Shown here piece by piece: positions 18,329 through 27,247 of a stretch of 64,000 nt of DNA (position 1 is the stretch's first letter; the number at the start of each line of letters is the position of its first letter). Both the position numbers and the translations under genes were made by a program. The DNA lies in assembly GCF_003149245.1 (NCBI RefSeq), contig NZ_QGDL01000005.1:62001-126000 (forward strand), given 5' to 3'. The DNA comes from Faecalicatena orotica (GTDB lineage Bacteria > Bacillota > Clostridia > Lachnospirales > Lachnospiraceae). The notes beneath the pieces are model-generated. The model made no database searches, had not been told where the DNA came from, and saw only the letters and a program-made list of their open reading frames with translations.

Positions 18329-19321
18329 ATGAGTGAGAAAAAAACATTTTTACAGGTGAAAGACTTAAATGTGGAATATGTGACAAAAGAAGAGACGGTA
18401 TCTGCTGTAAACGGGATTTCTTTTGAACTGGAAAAAGGCAGGGTGCTCGGTCTGGTGGGAGAAACCGGCGCCGGAAAGACAACCATCGCACGCTCCATCC
18501 TGCGGGTGCTTCAGGAACCTCCGGCAGTATTGAAAAAAGGTGAGATCCTGCTGGATGGAAAGAATCTTCTTAAGCTGTCAGAGGAAGAAATGTGCAAGGT
18601 ACGTGGTGAGAAAATCACAATGATTTTTCAGGATCCGATGACTTCCCTGAACCCGGTTATGTCGGTAGGGGACCAGATCGCAGAAGTAATCGCACTGCAT
18701 GATAATATACCGAAAAAAGAGATACGCAAAAAAGCGGAAGATATGCTGGAAACCGTAGGAATCCCGGCAGAACGGTATGATGAATATCCACACCAGTTTT
18801 CCGGCGGGATGAAACAGCGTGTCGTCATTGCGATTGCGCTGGCGTGTAATCCACAGCTGCTTCTTGCGGATGAGCCGACGACAGCACTCGATGTGACGAT
18901 TCAGGCACAGGTGCTGGAGCTGATGCAGAAATTAAACAGGGAAAATAATACAACCACAATTTTGATTACCCATGATCTGGGTGTTGTTGCCCAGATGTGC
19001 GATGAGGTTGCTATCATATATGCAGGAGAAATCGTAGAATCCGGTTCTCTGGAAGATATTTTTGAAAACCCGGCACATCCCTATACAGTTGGACTTTTCG
19101 GGGCGCTGCCAAAACTGAATGAGGACGTGGAGTGGTTAAGCCCCATAGACGGGATGCCGCCGGACCCGACCAATCTTCCAAAAGGATGCAAATTCAGCCC
19201 GCGCTGCCCTAAAGTCACCGGGCAGTGCAAATGTTCACAGGTAGAACTGAAAGAAATCTCGCCGGGGCATAAGTGCCGCTGCCTGTCAGACGTAGGGAGG
19301 AAACAGATATGTCCAGATTAA
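18329..19321 (+). CDS. ABC ATPase, DppD/OppD type
   Basis: A 330-residue ATPase with Walker A GETGAGKTT, signature FSGGMKQR, Walker B LLLADEPTTALD and the C-terminal oligopeptide-ABC extension rich in cysteine (KFSPRCPKVTGQCKC). That extension carries an iron-sulfur-like Cys motif in this family. AGGGGAG precedes the ATG. The 3' end overlaps the next start by 13 bases. Confidence 0.93.
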   Translation: MSEKKTFLQVKDLNVEYVTKEETVSAVNGISFELEKGRVLGLVGETGAGKTTIARSILRVLQEPPAVLKKGEILLDGKNLLKLSEEEMCKVRGEKITMIFQDPMTSLNPVMSVGDQIAEVIALHDNIPKKEIRKKAEDMLETVGIPAERYDEYPHQFSGGMKQRVVIAIALACNPQLLLADEPTTALDVTIQAQVLELMQKLNRENNTTTILITHDLGVVAQMCDEVAIIYAGEIVESGSLEDIFENPAHPYTVGLFGALPKLNEDVEWLSPIDGMPPDPTNLPKGCKFSPRCPKVTGQCKCSQVELKEISPGHKCRCLSDVGRKQICPD

Positions 19322-20262
19322 TTGAAATCCAGAATTTAAAGAAATATTTTAAGACCGGCCGGGGTATGGTCCATGCGGTGGATGATGTAAGTTTCAGCAT
19401 TGAACAGGGTCGTACGATGGGAATCGTAGGGGAGTCCGGGTGCGGTAAATCAACGCTTGGAAGGATGCTCGTACATCTGGAGGAGAGCACCGGCGGACAG
19501 ATTATTTTCAATGATGAGGATGTGACACAGCTCGGGAAAAATGATATGAAAAAGTTCCGTGAACATGCACAGATTATTTTTCAGGACCCATACTCCTCTC
19601 TGGATCCGCGCTATACGGTGGAGGACTCTATCAAGGAATCTCTGCTGATCTCGGGGAAGTATAACCGCACACAGGCGCTGGAGAAAACACAGGACCTGAT
19701 GGAACTGGTCGGGATTGCGCCGAGGCTCCGCCTGTCCTATCCCCACGAACTGGACGGTGGGCGCAGGCAGCGTGTCGGGATTGCCCGCGCACTGGCACTG
19801 GACCCCGAGTTTATCGTATGTGACGAACCGGTGTCTGCGCTGGATGTATCCATACAGGCCCAGATCCTGAATCTGCTGAAAAAGCTTCAGCAGGAGCATA
19901 ACCTGACCTACATGTTCATTACCCATGACTTATCTGTTGTGAAGCATATATCTGATGATATCTGTGTAATGTATCTGGGACAGCTGGTAGAGACGTGTTC
20001 CTCACATGAATTATTTGAAAAACAGTTCCACCCATATACTAAGGCCCTGCTTTCTGCGATTCCTTCCGTGGACATCAGGCATAAGATGAACCGGATTGTA
20101 CTGAAAGGTGAGATTACCTCTCCGATCGATCCGAAACCCGGATGCCGGTTTGCGGCAAGGTGCAGCTATGCCTGTGAAAAGTGCCATCAGCCGCAGAAGC
20201 TAGAAGAAATCAGCCCGAATCATTTTGTATCCTGCTGCAGGGCGAAAGAAATTAACGGGTAA
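19309..20262 (+). CDS. ABC ATPase, DppF/OppF type
   Basis: A 317-residue second ATPase: Walker A GESGCGKST, Walker B FIVCDEPVSALD, and a C-terminal CRFAARCSYACEKC extension. The signature motif reads LDGGRRQR, with Asp in place of the usual Ser of LSGG, a change tolerated in some OppF proteins that may make one ATP site weaker. ATG 19309 is chosen because AGGGAGG lies eight bases upstream; the in-frame ATG at 19273 lacks one. It completes a five-gene importer. Confidence 0.92.
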   Translation: MSRLIEIQNLKKYFKTGRGMVHAVDDVSFSIEQGRTMGIVGESGCGKSTLGRMLVHLEESTGGQIIFNDEDVTQLGKNDMKKFREHAQIIFQDPYSSLDPRYTVEDSIKESLLISGKYNRTQALEKTQDLMELVGIAPRLRLSYPHELDGGRRQRVGIARALALDPEFIVCDEPVSALDVSIQAQILNLLKKLQQEHNLTYMFITHDLSVVKHISDDICVMYLGQLVETCSSHELFEKQFHPYTKALLSAIPSVDIRHKMNRIVLKGEITSPIDPKPGCRFAARCSYACEKCHQPQKLEEISPNHFVSCCRAKEING

Positions 20263-20299
20263 CAGGAAAGATAGAGAAACGTTTAAGGAGGGTGGATAG

Positions 20300-21655
20300 A
20301 TGGATAATCAGTTTTACTGCGGTGCCGCACGTGAGAAGATAACGCCGCCGGGGAGCCTGCTTAAAAATCTGCGCGGACTGATGGACTCTCAGTTCGGGGG
20401 CATTGTGGATGATTTGTATGTGAGGGCGGTTGCACTGGAGAGTAAAGGGAAAAAGATGCTGCTGTTATCCTTTGATCTGGATAAGGTTCCTGATCCTGAG
20501 GAAAATCTGGCATTCCTTGAACAACACACCGGGGTGGAGCAGGAGTACATACTGCTTGCCAGTATTCACACACACTCGGCGCCGGTGACAGGTGACCGCC
20601 CGTACGAAGGCCCGAACTATATAGCACGGAAACCGGCTGAAGTTCAGGAGGCTACAAAAGAATATGAAAAATTGATTCGGGAAAAAATGCTGTCTGCGGC
20701 AAAGAAAGCTTTGGAAGGGCTGGTGCCGGCAGTCTGCGGATATGGTTACGGGAAAAGTTTCGTAAATGTAAACCGCGTTGGATTTTATGAAGTCACAGAC
20801 CCGTCAGGGAAGACTGGGATTTACCTTGGAACCGGGACAAACTTTGAGCGGGAGGCAGACCACACGCTGTTTGTTATGAGATTTGAGACTCTTCAGGGGA
20901 AGCCGATCGCATTTTTTATCAATTATCCGGTCCATAATACGGTTATGATACTGAACGGGTGCGGGGAAGGCGGAAAAGTAGGCATTACCAGTGATCTGGG
21001 CGGAAATGTGAGTCAATATATGGAACAGGCATATGAAGGCTGCGTAGCCATATGGTCCAGCGGGGCGGCAGGCGACCTGAACCCGGTCATGTCGAACCAG
21101 GTTTACAGGGAAGACCCGGTAAGCGGCGCGCCTGTCGAATCCTATGAAAAGGAAGGCTGCATCGCCAAATCGATGTTACATACAATGTCGGCACATCATT
21201 TTGCGGATGTCCGAAAAACTGTGAGGCGGATTGAAAATACAAGGCAGGAGATCGAACTTTCTGCCGGCATAAAGTGGGCAGTTACACCGGGGGAAAAGGA
21301 AGACGAAAGCCCGGTTCCATATAAAGTACGCGTCCATAAGCTCCAGATAGGACCGGTAGTCCTGATGGGGTTCAGTGGGGAGATATATTCCGGGCTGGGT
21401 AAAGAATTACAGCGAAGGAGCGGGGAACAGAATCTGGTTCTTGTAAACCATGACGCAAGCCTTCTTTATAATGCGGGATATATCTACGGGGATGATATTT
21501 TTGCCCTGAAGGAACAGTATGCAGGGGAAATTGTAGGAATGAACCATACATGGCTTCAGCCGGGATACATTGAAGATGCCCTGGCAGAATGTATAGCCGG
21601 ACTCTTGGAAAGCCGGCGGGAAAAAGGACGGGAGATAAAAGATGAACAATCATGA
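20300..21655 (+). CDS. Neutral/alkaline ceramidase-like amidohydrolase
   Basis: A 451-residue protein resembling the N-terminal catalytic domain of neutral/alkaline non-lysosomal ceramidases, zinc amidases that cleave the N-acyl bond of ceramide. Visible marks are the GAAREKITPPG start, SIHTHSAP with probable metal-binding histidines (about residues 92-99), and NYPVHNTVM. There is no signal peptide and the C-terminal lipid-binding domain is missing, so a cytoplasmic enzyme acting on a smaller imported amide or ester is likely. AAGGAGGGTGG precedes the ATG. Its end overlaps the alpha/beta hydrolase gene by 14 bases. Confidence 0.75.
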   Translation: MDNQFYCGAAREKITPPGSLLKNLRGLMDSQFGGIVDDLYVRAVALESKGKKMLLLSFDLDKVPDPEENLAFLEQHTGVEQEYILLASIHTHSAPVTGDRPYEGPNYIARKPAEVQEATKEYEKLIREKMLSAAKKALEGLVPAVCGYGYGKSFVNVNRVGFYEVTDPSGKTGIYLGTGTNFEREADHTLFVMRFETLQGKPIAFFINYPVHNTVMILNGCGEGGKVGITSDLGGNVSQYMEQAYEGCVAIWSSGAAGDLNPVMSNQVYREDPVSGAPVESYEKEGCIAKSMLHTMSAHHFADVRKTVRRIENTRQEIELSAGIKWAVTPGEKEDESPVPYKVRVHKLQIGPVVLMGFSGEIYSGLGKELQRRSGEQNLVLVNHDASLLYNAGYIYGDDIFALKEQYAGEIVGMNHTWLQPGYIEDALAECIAGLLESRREKGREIKDEQS

Positions 21656-22523
21656 AATTTCTATAGAAGCGGCAGGGCACATCGAGAAAAAGCTGTTTGA
21701 TATCCCATACTGCACACAGTCTCCGTCCCAGATATTGGATATCTGGTACCCCAATGAGGAAAGTATGGCACCGTATCCTGTCATCGTTCATTTCCACGGC
21801 GGAGGGTTCGTTGTGGGAGGTCACCGTGAAGACAGTCTGGAACCGATGCTCAGGGCGGCAGACAGGGGATATGCGGTAGTCAGCGTCGAGTACAGAAAGT
21901 GTAAGGAATCCCGTTTCCCGGCCATGCTGTATGATGCAAAAGCAGCAGTTCGCTTTTTGAAATTCCATGCAGCGAAGTACCATCTGGATCCGGATAAGAT
22001 GGCACTGTGGGGACCGTCTGCGGGAGGGTGGATTGTGGCAATGACAGCGCTAACCCACGGAAATCCGGCGTTTGAAGACCTGGAGATGGGGAATGGCGGA
22101 TATGACAGCAGCGTTGCGGCAGTGGTTGACTGGTGCGGTCCCTGCGGTGGATTTCTGGAAATGGATGAGGCATTTAAGAAAAGCGGTACCGGAAAACCAA
22201 ACCACAATCTTCCAGACTCAGGAGAGTCACAGCTTCTCGGGGCACCGCTTAAGGAAATACCGGAGCTGGTGCGGATGGCGGACCCGTGTGTTTATGTGAA
22301 CAGAAGTATGCCGCCATTTCTTATCATGCATGGTGCCCGTGATGCGGTTGTACCTGTGGAACAGTCTGTCCGGTTTGCAGATACAATCCGGAAAACGGCA
22401 GGAGAAAAGAAGGTGGAATTATTTATAGCAGATGAGGCGCCGCACCACGGACGGATATGGTGGCATGAGGACTGGGTTTCAGATATGGTTTTGGACTATC
22501 TGGACAAAGTACTTAAGCCGTAA
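21642..22523 (+). CDS. Alpha/beta hydrolase, HSL/esterase family
   Basis: A 293-residue serine hydrolase of the hormone-sensitive-lipase-like group. HFHGGGFVVGG is the HGG oxyanion motif (about residues 50-60), GPSAGG carries the nucleophilic Ser (near 127), the acid is probably in GARDAVVP, and APHHGR gives the His. It would cleave an ester or carbamate. Start and stop overlap both neighbours, so it belongs firmly to this operon. The substrate is unknown. Confidence 0.88.
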   Translation: MNNHEISIEAAGHIEKKLFDIPYCTQSPSQILDIWYPNEESMAPYPVIVHFHGGGFVVGGHREDSLEPMLRAADRGYAVVSVEYRKCKESRFPAMLYDAKAAVRFLKFHAAKYHLDPDKMALWGPSAGGWIVAMTALTHGNPAFEDLEMGNGGYDSSVAAVVDWCGPCGGFLEMDEAFKKSGTGKPNHNLPDSGESQLLGAPLKEIPELVRMADPCVYVNRSMPPFLIMHGARDAVVPVEQSVRFADTIRKTAGEKKVELFIADEAPHHGRIWWHEDWVSDMVLDYLDKVLKP

Positions 22524-22555
22524 TGAATAGGATGACGCAAGGAGGATTTGGATTT

Positions 22556-23770
22556 ATGTCCAAAAAAGTATATACAATCGTGGGAAACTGGGGCTTTGCT
22601 CCTGCACCGAAGGGGATTTCCACATTTCACTATGATATGGAGGACGGAACGCTCGAAGCAATTGAGACGATCCATCCGGATATTGCAGCCGGACAGCTCT
22701 GTCTGGATGCAGAGAGAATGGTTCTCTATGCAGTGAATGAATGTGGGGAACGCAGGGGCGAAATTGGAGGAGGGGGCTATGTGCTTTCTTTTTCCATTAA
22801 CCCGGAAACCGGAAAACTGACGCTCATGAACGAGCAGGCTTCTCTTTCACCGGAGCCGTCGTATCTGTGCATGAGCCTGAATAAAAAATACCTGATTACA
22901 TGCCATTGTGCAGACCCCTGGCATGTGACAAAAATCGTGCAGCATGAGGACGGAAGCTACAGCAACGAGGTCCTGTTTGACGATACTGCACTGGTCCTGT
23001 TTCCAATTCGGGAAGACGGGACGATCGGACCGCCATGTGATGTATTGATTACGGAAGGCACGGGGGGAAAAGGACCCAATTCACAGCGCAATGTGGACCC
23101 GGTGACAAACCATATCCAGATGGTGGAAGTGATCTCCAGACTGCACGCTGTCATTGGGGCGCCGGGGAAGAATTTCTTCGTGGCATGTGACAAGGGAATG
23201 GATAAACTGATTACATTCAGGGTGGATGAGGAACAGGGGAAACTGGTGAAGCTGGATGAGTATACGGTAGAAGAAGTGGCAAGTTTCCCGCGCTATGGGG
23301 CTTTTCATCCGGAACTTCCGGTATTCTATTCCAACAATGAAAATCTGGCACTGCTCAATTGTTTCCGTTACGATGAAGGCGGCAGGCTGGAACTGTATGA
23401 TAAGATTTCCCTGCTGTTTGAAGAAGTCGGCATGATAGACGGGAAACCGGTCGGAGCGCAGGATATACTCGTGCATCCAAACGGAAAAACCCTGTATGTC
23501 ACCCTGTGCGGACTGAACGATATCGTTACGGTCTCACTGGATGAAGAGGGCAGGCCCAGACTGGTACAGCACATCAGTAGCGAGGGGGAGCTTCCGAGAG
23601 GAATCTGTCTGTCCCCGGATGAGCGGTTTTTACTATCAGGAAATATGGTGTCAGGAGATATTACGGTGTTCAGAGTCCTGAAGGATGGAACGCTTGAATA
23701 TACAGGCAGGAAATATGAGGCAGTGTCACCGTCGGCAATCCGGATGCTGGTAGCAGGGAGTAAACAGTAG
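22556..23770 (+). CDS. Seven-bladed beta-propeller lactonase (Pgl/YbhE family)
   Basis: A 404-residue protein of the lactonase_7_bladed family, related to 6-phosphogluconolactonase YbhE and to muconate-cycloisomerase-like enzymes. Repeating blade segments are seen, for example DGTLEAIETIHP, VHPNGKTLYVTLCG, LSPDERFLLSGN and KDGTLEYTGRKY. The start at 22556 has AAGGAGG ten bases upstream; an in-frame ATG at 22523 overlaps the previous stop. It may open a lactone formed during breakdown of the imported compound. Confidence 0.82.
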   Translation: MSKKVYTIVGNWGFAPAPKGISTFHYDMEDGTLEAIETIHPDIAAGQLCLDAERMVLYAVNECGERRGEIGGGGYVLSFSINPETGKLTLMNEQASLSPEPSYLCMSLNKKYLITCHCADPWHVTKIVQHEDGSYSNEVLFDDTALVLFPIREDGTIGPPCDVLITEGTGGKGPNSQRNVDPVTNHIQMVEVISRLHAVIGAPGKNFFVACDKGMDKLITFRVDEEQGKLVKLDEYTVEEVASFPRYGAFHPELPVFYSNNENLALLNCFRYDEGGRLELYDKISLLFEEVGMIDGKPVGAQDILVHPNGKTLYVTLCGLNDIVTVSLDEEGRPRLVQHISSEGELPRGICLSPDERFLLSGNMVSGDITVFRVLKDGTLEYTGRKYEAVSPSAIRMLVAGSKQ

Positions 23771-23815
23771 CAATTAAGAAACTAAAAATAGTGTAAAAGA
23801 AAGAAGGAATTGAAC

Positions 23816-24655
23816 ATGAGTTATTCAAAATTACCGGAATTATTTCCGGAGGAAAAAGCAATGCCGCTGGCAAAATATTATTATGATTACCCGATGAAGG
23901 ATTTGCCGGAGGATTTAAAGAAACAGATTTTCGGGCCTCCTATGGATGTGGAAGATGCGGTGAAGCCAGAGTGCTTTCTGGACTGGCTCAAGCCGTGCGG
24001 GGAGTATGAAAAGGTGGAAAACGGATACTGCATGCTGCCGGATGGGAGCGGGTATATCTGTACTTATATGAAGATACCGGAATCTGTTGAGATGAAAAAG
24101 ATATTCTGGTACCTGAACTGGCTTAATATCCATTCTAAGAGCATGGTTTTAGGACATGGGAACCTGAGATATAAAATCTGGAATCCGGCAGACCACTGGG
24201 ACCACTATTTTGTAAACTGGACAGACAAAACCGATGGCATTCATACGACAGAAAGCCTTGATCTCGGGGAAGGTGACAGGCAGTATGATACGATCAGGCA
24301 TTCCTTTAACCTGAGGGAATTCGGGCTGACAGATGAGCGGATCGAAGAGATAAAGGCCTCCGGCTGCAATGTAAATGAAACCTCAGACTGGGAGTCCTTC
24401 GACGAGCCGGGAGCACATCTGACACTCGGACAGATTCGTCCGTGCCCGGAAGGGGGATTTGAGAGAAGGTCCGTAGAATGGATTGGATGGCGTCCTGCAA
24501 AGGGGGGAGAACTGATCCGTGAAACACGCACGAAATGTGATGAAGCATATCTGCGCAAGGTGGCATACCATACTCTGCTTGAATGGCATCATCTTCTGGA
24601 CTTTATTAATGACTTATATGAGGAGTATCATAACCAGCCGGATGATGCAGACTGA
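23816..24655 (+). CDS. PhlG/phloretin-hydrolase family C-C hydrolase
   Basis: A 279-residue protein of the DAPG hydrolase family, which includes PhlG of Pseudomonas and phloretin hydrolase of Eubacterium ramulus. These enzymes cut the carbon-carbon bond between a phloroglucinol ring and an acyl group. The C-terminal HTLLE (near residue 256) matches the H-x3-E metal pair of PhlG, and other conserved-looking residues are GHGNLRYKIWNPADHWDHYF and GIHTTESLDLG. AAGAAGGA precedes the ATG. No flavonoid reductase is nearby. The family assignment is good; the actual substrate is inferred. Confidence 0.82.
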   Translation: MSYSKLPELFPEEKAMPLAKYYYDYPMKDLPEDLKKQIFGPPMDVEDAVKPECFLDWLKPCGEYEKVENGYCMLPDGSGYICTYMKIPESVEMKKIFWYLNWLNIHSKSMVLGHGNLRYKIWNPADHWDHYFVNWTDKTDGIHTTESLDLGEGDRQYDTIRHSFNLREFGLTDERIEEIKASGCNVNETSDWESFDEPGAHLTLGQIRPCPEGGFERRSVEWIGWRPAKGGELIRETRTKCDEAYLRKVAYHTLLEWHHLLDFINDLYEEYHNQPDDAD

Positions 24656-24682
24656 TATCTCCCCTGAACGGAGCGTGCAAAT

Positions 24683-26056
24683 GTGAAAAAAGACAGATTA
24701 GGCGTTTTGATTTACCCGGACAAGATGTTTTATAAAGAAGTGGCAGTCATTGCAATCCCGGTGGCTTTACAGGGGCTGATCACGATAGGCGTCAATATAG
24801 CCGACACTCTGATGATCGGGATGCTGGGGGAGCGGCAGCTGTCTGCATCTGCACTGGCTACACAATATTTGAATATGTTCCACAGCTTTTGCATGGGGCT
24901 GAGCATGGGGGCATCCGTGCTCGCCTCCCGGTATTGGGGCATGAAGGAATTTCGGTCCCTTAAGAAAACCATTGCGATAATGTTCAGGTGCTGTCTTTTG
25001 ATGGTGTTATTTTTTACTGCAACGACACTGCTGATTCCGAACCAGATTATGCATATGTATACAGGGGAGGAAGATGTGATTGCATATGGAGTCCAGTATC
25101 TGAAATTCTGTACGTGGAGTTATCTCTTTTACGGCATGTCCTTAACGACGACCATTATTCTGCGCAGCATGAAGAAGGTGAAGATTCCCTTGATTGTCTC
25201 TGTCCTGTCGTTTTTAATCAACATAGCGGGAAACTATATCCTGATGTTCGGAAAACTGGGAATCCCTGCAATGGGAATCGGAGGGGCGGCATTGAGTACG
25301 CTCTTGGTAAGGATTTTTGAATTTGTAATGATTTGCGGCTATTTATTTGTGGTGGAGGATGTACTGAGATTCCGGGTCAGGGACTTGTTTATGAAGGCGG
25401 GGGACCTGTTTCCGGAATATATCAGGATCGGGTTCCCGGTGCTGGTCAGTGATGTTGTACTGGCCCTTGGCAATAACGTAGTCATGATGATCATCGGGCG
25501 CATGGGCGCGGCATTTGTGGCTGCCAATGCAATCACCGCGGTAGTGGACCGTTTATGCAATATCTTCATACAGGGAGTATCCCAGGGGAGTGCAGTTGTC
25601 ACCGGCAACACTCTGGGACGCGGCGAAGTGGAAAATGTAGAACGTCAGGGCTGGGCATTTTTAGGGATCGGAATTGTTCTTGGGCTGGCATCGGCAGTAA
25701 TTCTGCTGATTATAAAGGAGCCGGTGATCCAGATATACCATTTAACAGAGGAGACTGCGGATATTACGAGGCAGTTGTTATGGGCAATGAGCCTGATGGT
25801 GATTTTTCTTTCTGCAAACCATATTCTGACGAAAGGTGCGCTGCGTGGAGGCGGTGACACAAAAGCACTGATGGTGGCAGATAATATTTTCTTATGGATT
25901 GTGTCCATACCGTTAGGGTTTATAGCGGGACTGGTACTCAATATGCCCCCGTTCTGGGTCTACGTATGTCTGAAGATGGAGAATCCCCTGAAAACGGTCT
26001 GGTGTATCTCGCGTCTCAGGAGTAAGAAATGGATTAAGAAAATTAATGCAGTATAG
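24683..26056 (+). CDS. MATE-family multidrug/Na+ antiporter
   Basis: A 457-residue membrane protein with about twelve helices and MATE marks: IPVALQGLITIGVNIADTLMIG in helix 1, SASALATQYL, and the second-half repeat RIGFPVLVSDVVLALGNNVVMMIIGRMG. It starts with GTG at 24683 since the ATG two bases earlier is out of frame. It lies 27 bases after the PhlG-like gene, so it may export a product or a toxic aromatic intermediate. Confidence 0.92.
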   Translation: MKKDRLGVLIYPDKMFYKEVAVIAIPVALQGLITIGVNIADTLMIGMLGERQLSASALATQYLNMFHSFCMGLSMGASVLASRYWGMKEFRSLKKTIAIMFRCCLLMVLFFTATTLLIPNQIMHMYTGEEDVIAYGVQYLKFCTWSYLFYGMSLTTTIILRSMKKVKIPLIVSVLSFLINIAGNYILMFGKLGIPAMGIGGAALSTLLVRIFEFVMICGYLFVVEDVLRFRVRDLFMKAGDLFPEYIRIGFPVLVSDVVLALGNNVVMMIIGRMGAAFVAANAITAVVDRLCNIFIQGVSQGSAVVTGNTLGRGEVENVERQGWAFLGIGIVLGLASAVILLIIKEPVIQIYHLTEETADITRQLLWAMSLMVIFLSANHILTKGALRGGGDTKALMVADNIFLWIVSIPLGFIAGLVLNMPPFWVYVCLKMENPLKTVWCISRLRSKKWIKKINAV

Positions 26057-26068
26057 AGGAGCAAGGAT

Positions 26069-26605
26069 ATGGATGGAAGTATAAAAGCCGCTGACAGGGA
26101 AAAATCAAAGATTAGAATTGGAAATCAGGAGATTCGGATAGGTGTGGGGATTATCATATGTCTTTTTATTTCCTGGTTTCTGCCGCAGATACAGCGTCTG
26201 GCGGCGTGTACCGCTGTTGTTATGTGTACCCAGGAAATCAATCAGGGAACCCTGAAATCGGGGCTGACCCGTATGAAGGGAGTAATCTGCGGCGGGGCGG
26301 CAGGCATAGCCGTAGTCCTGATAGATAATGTCATACAGATAGAGTTTGTGTTTTTCCTGCTTTGCGGGCTCGGAATTGTGCTGAATCTGTTTATTTGCAG
26401 GATGATCCATATGCCTCCTGTAACTGACCGGGTCAGTGCGATTACATTCTGTCTGGTAGTACTGCTGGCGGAAGGGAACGGGCGCATATTCTATGCGGTA
26501 AACCGTTTCATCGGAACACTGGCGGGGGCATTGGTAGCACTCATTCTTACTGCTGTCTGGTGTTCGTTTCAAAAAACAGGGCGTAATAAAACAGCAGACA
26601 GTTGA
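26069..26605 (+). CDS. Aromatic acid exporter-like (FUSC/ArAE) membrane protein
   Basis: A 178-residue protein with about four to five membrane helices, resembling the FUSC/ArAE_1 domain (CTAVVMCTQEINQGTLKSGLTRMKGVICGG). Members of this group export aromatic carboxylic acids or contribute to membrane stress tolerance. It lacks the cytoplasmic C-terminal domain of full-length AaeB-like pumps. It follows the MATE gene by 12 bases. Its presence supports an aromatic theme for the cluster. Confidence 0.75.
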   Translation: MDGSIKAADREKSKIRIGNQEIRIGVGIIICLFISWFLPQIQRLAACTAVVMCTQEINQGTLKSGLTRMKGVICGGAAGIAVVLIDNVIQIEFVFFLLCGLGIVLNLFICRMIHMPPVTDRVSAITFCLVVLLAEGNGRIFYAVNRFIGTLAGALVALILTAVWCSFQKTGRNKTADS

Positions 26606-26671
26606 AGCGTGGGTAAGAATGAAGTAAAATATATCATAAGGTAAAACATTTCGGAAAAGAGGTGAGGGAAA

Positions 26672-27166
26672 ATGTTCGGAAGCTATAAGGAAACAGAAGA
26701 CACAACAGAGGTTACCCGTTCCAATGCGGTTGTAAAAAAGGAGAATTCTATTATTAAGACCTATGAACAGCCGGTGCTTCCGGCATTGACCAGAATCATT
26801 TTCTGGCTTATGCTGATTTTAATGCTGGCAATGCTTCTGGTAGATATCAATGCATTTGCCCGTTATGATGCCCATCTTGGAGTTGCGCATCTGATTTATA
26901 ATATATCCGTGACCGGATTCTGGGGATGGATGTTTTTTTCTATTATACTCGTGTCCTTAAGCGAACTGGGGATGAACCAGAACCGGAAAATGTTCTGGAA
27001 ACGGAAGGGAGAGAGCGAAAAATTACCACAGGATGATAACACAAAGGCAAGGAATGAGCGGGCACTGAAGAGGCTGAACCGGGTGTATATGCGGTATATC
27101 AAGGTCAGCCTGACAGGGCTTGGCATCTGGGCCATTGTCTATATAGCGGGTATATTTTTACATTGA
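26672..27166 (+). CDS. Hypothetical membrane protein
   Basis: A 164-residue protein I do not recognise. After a polar N-terminus (about 45 residues) come two hydrophobic helices (about 48-63 and 73-96), a charged middle with a run of Lys/Arg/Asp, and a final helix near the C-terminus. AGAGGTGAGGG precedes the ATG. It lies 66 bases after the exporter gene and ends at a bidirectional terminator. Confidence 0.7.
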   Translation: MFGSYKETEDTTEVTRSNAVVKKENSIIKTYEQPVLPALTRIIFWLMLILMLAMLLVDINAFARYDAHLGVAHLIYNISVTGFWGWMFFSIILVSLSELGMNQNRKMFWKRKGESEKLPQDDNTKARNERALKRLNRVYMRYIKVSLTGLGIWAIVYIAGIFLH

Positions 27167-27174
27167 AAAAAGAC

Positions 27175-27234
27175 AAGTTTCACGATCCGGTTTTATATTC
27201 CTGAATAAGGAAAGTAGTCTGAATCGTGAAACTT
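27175..27234. terminator. Terminator between convergent genes
   Basis: A 12-bp inverted repeat, AAGTTTCACGAT and ATCGTGAAACTT, encloses 36 bases. It lies between the + strand membrane protein gene and the minus-strand aldolase gene. Confidence 0.65.
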
Positions 27235-27247
27235 AATAATGTATTCA

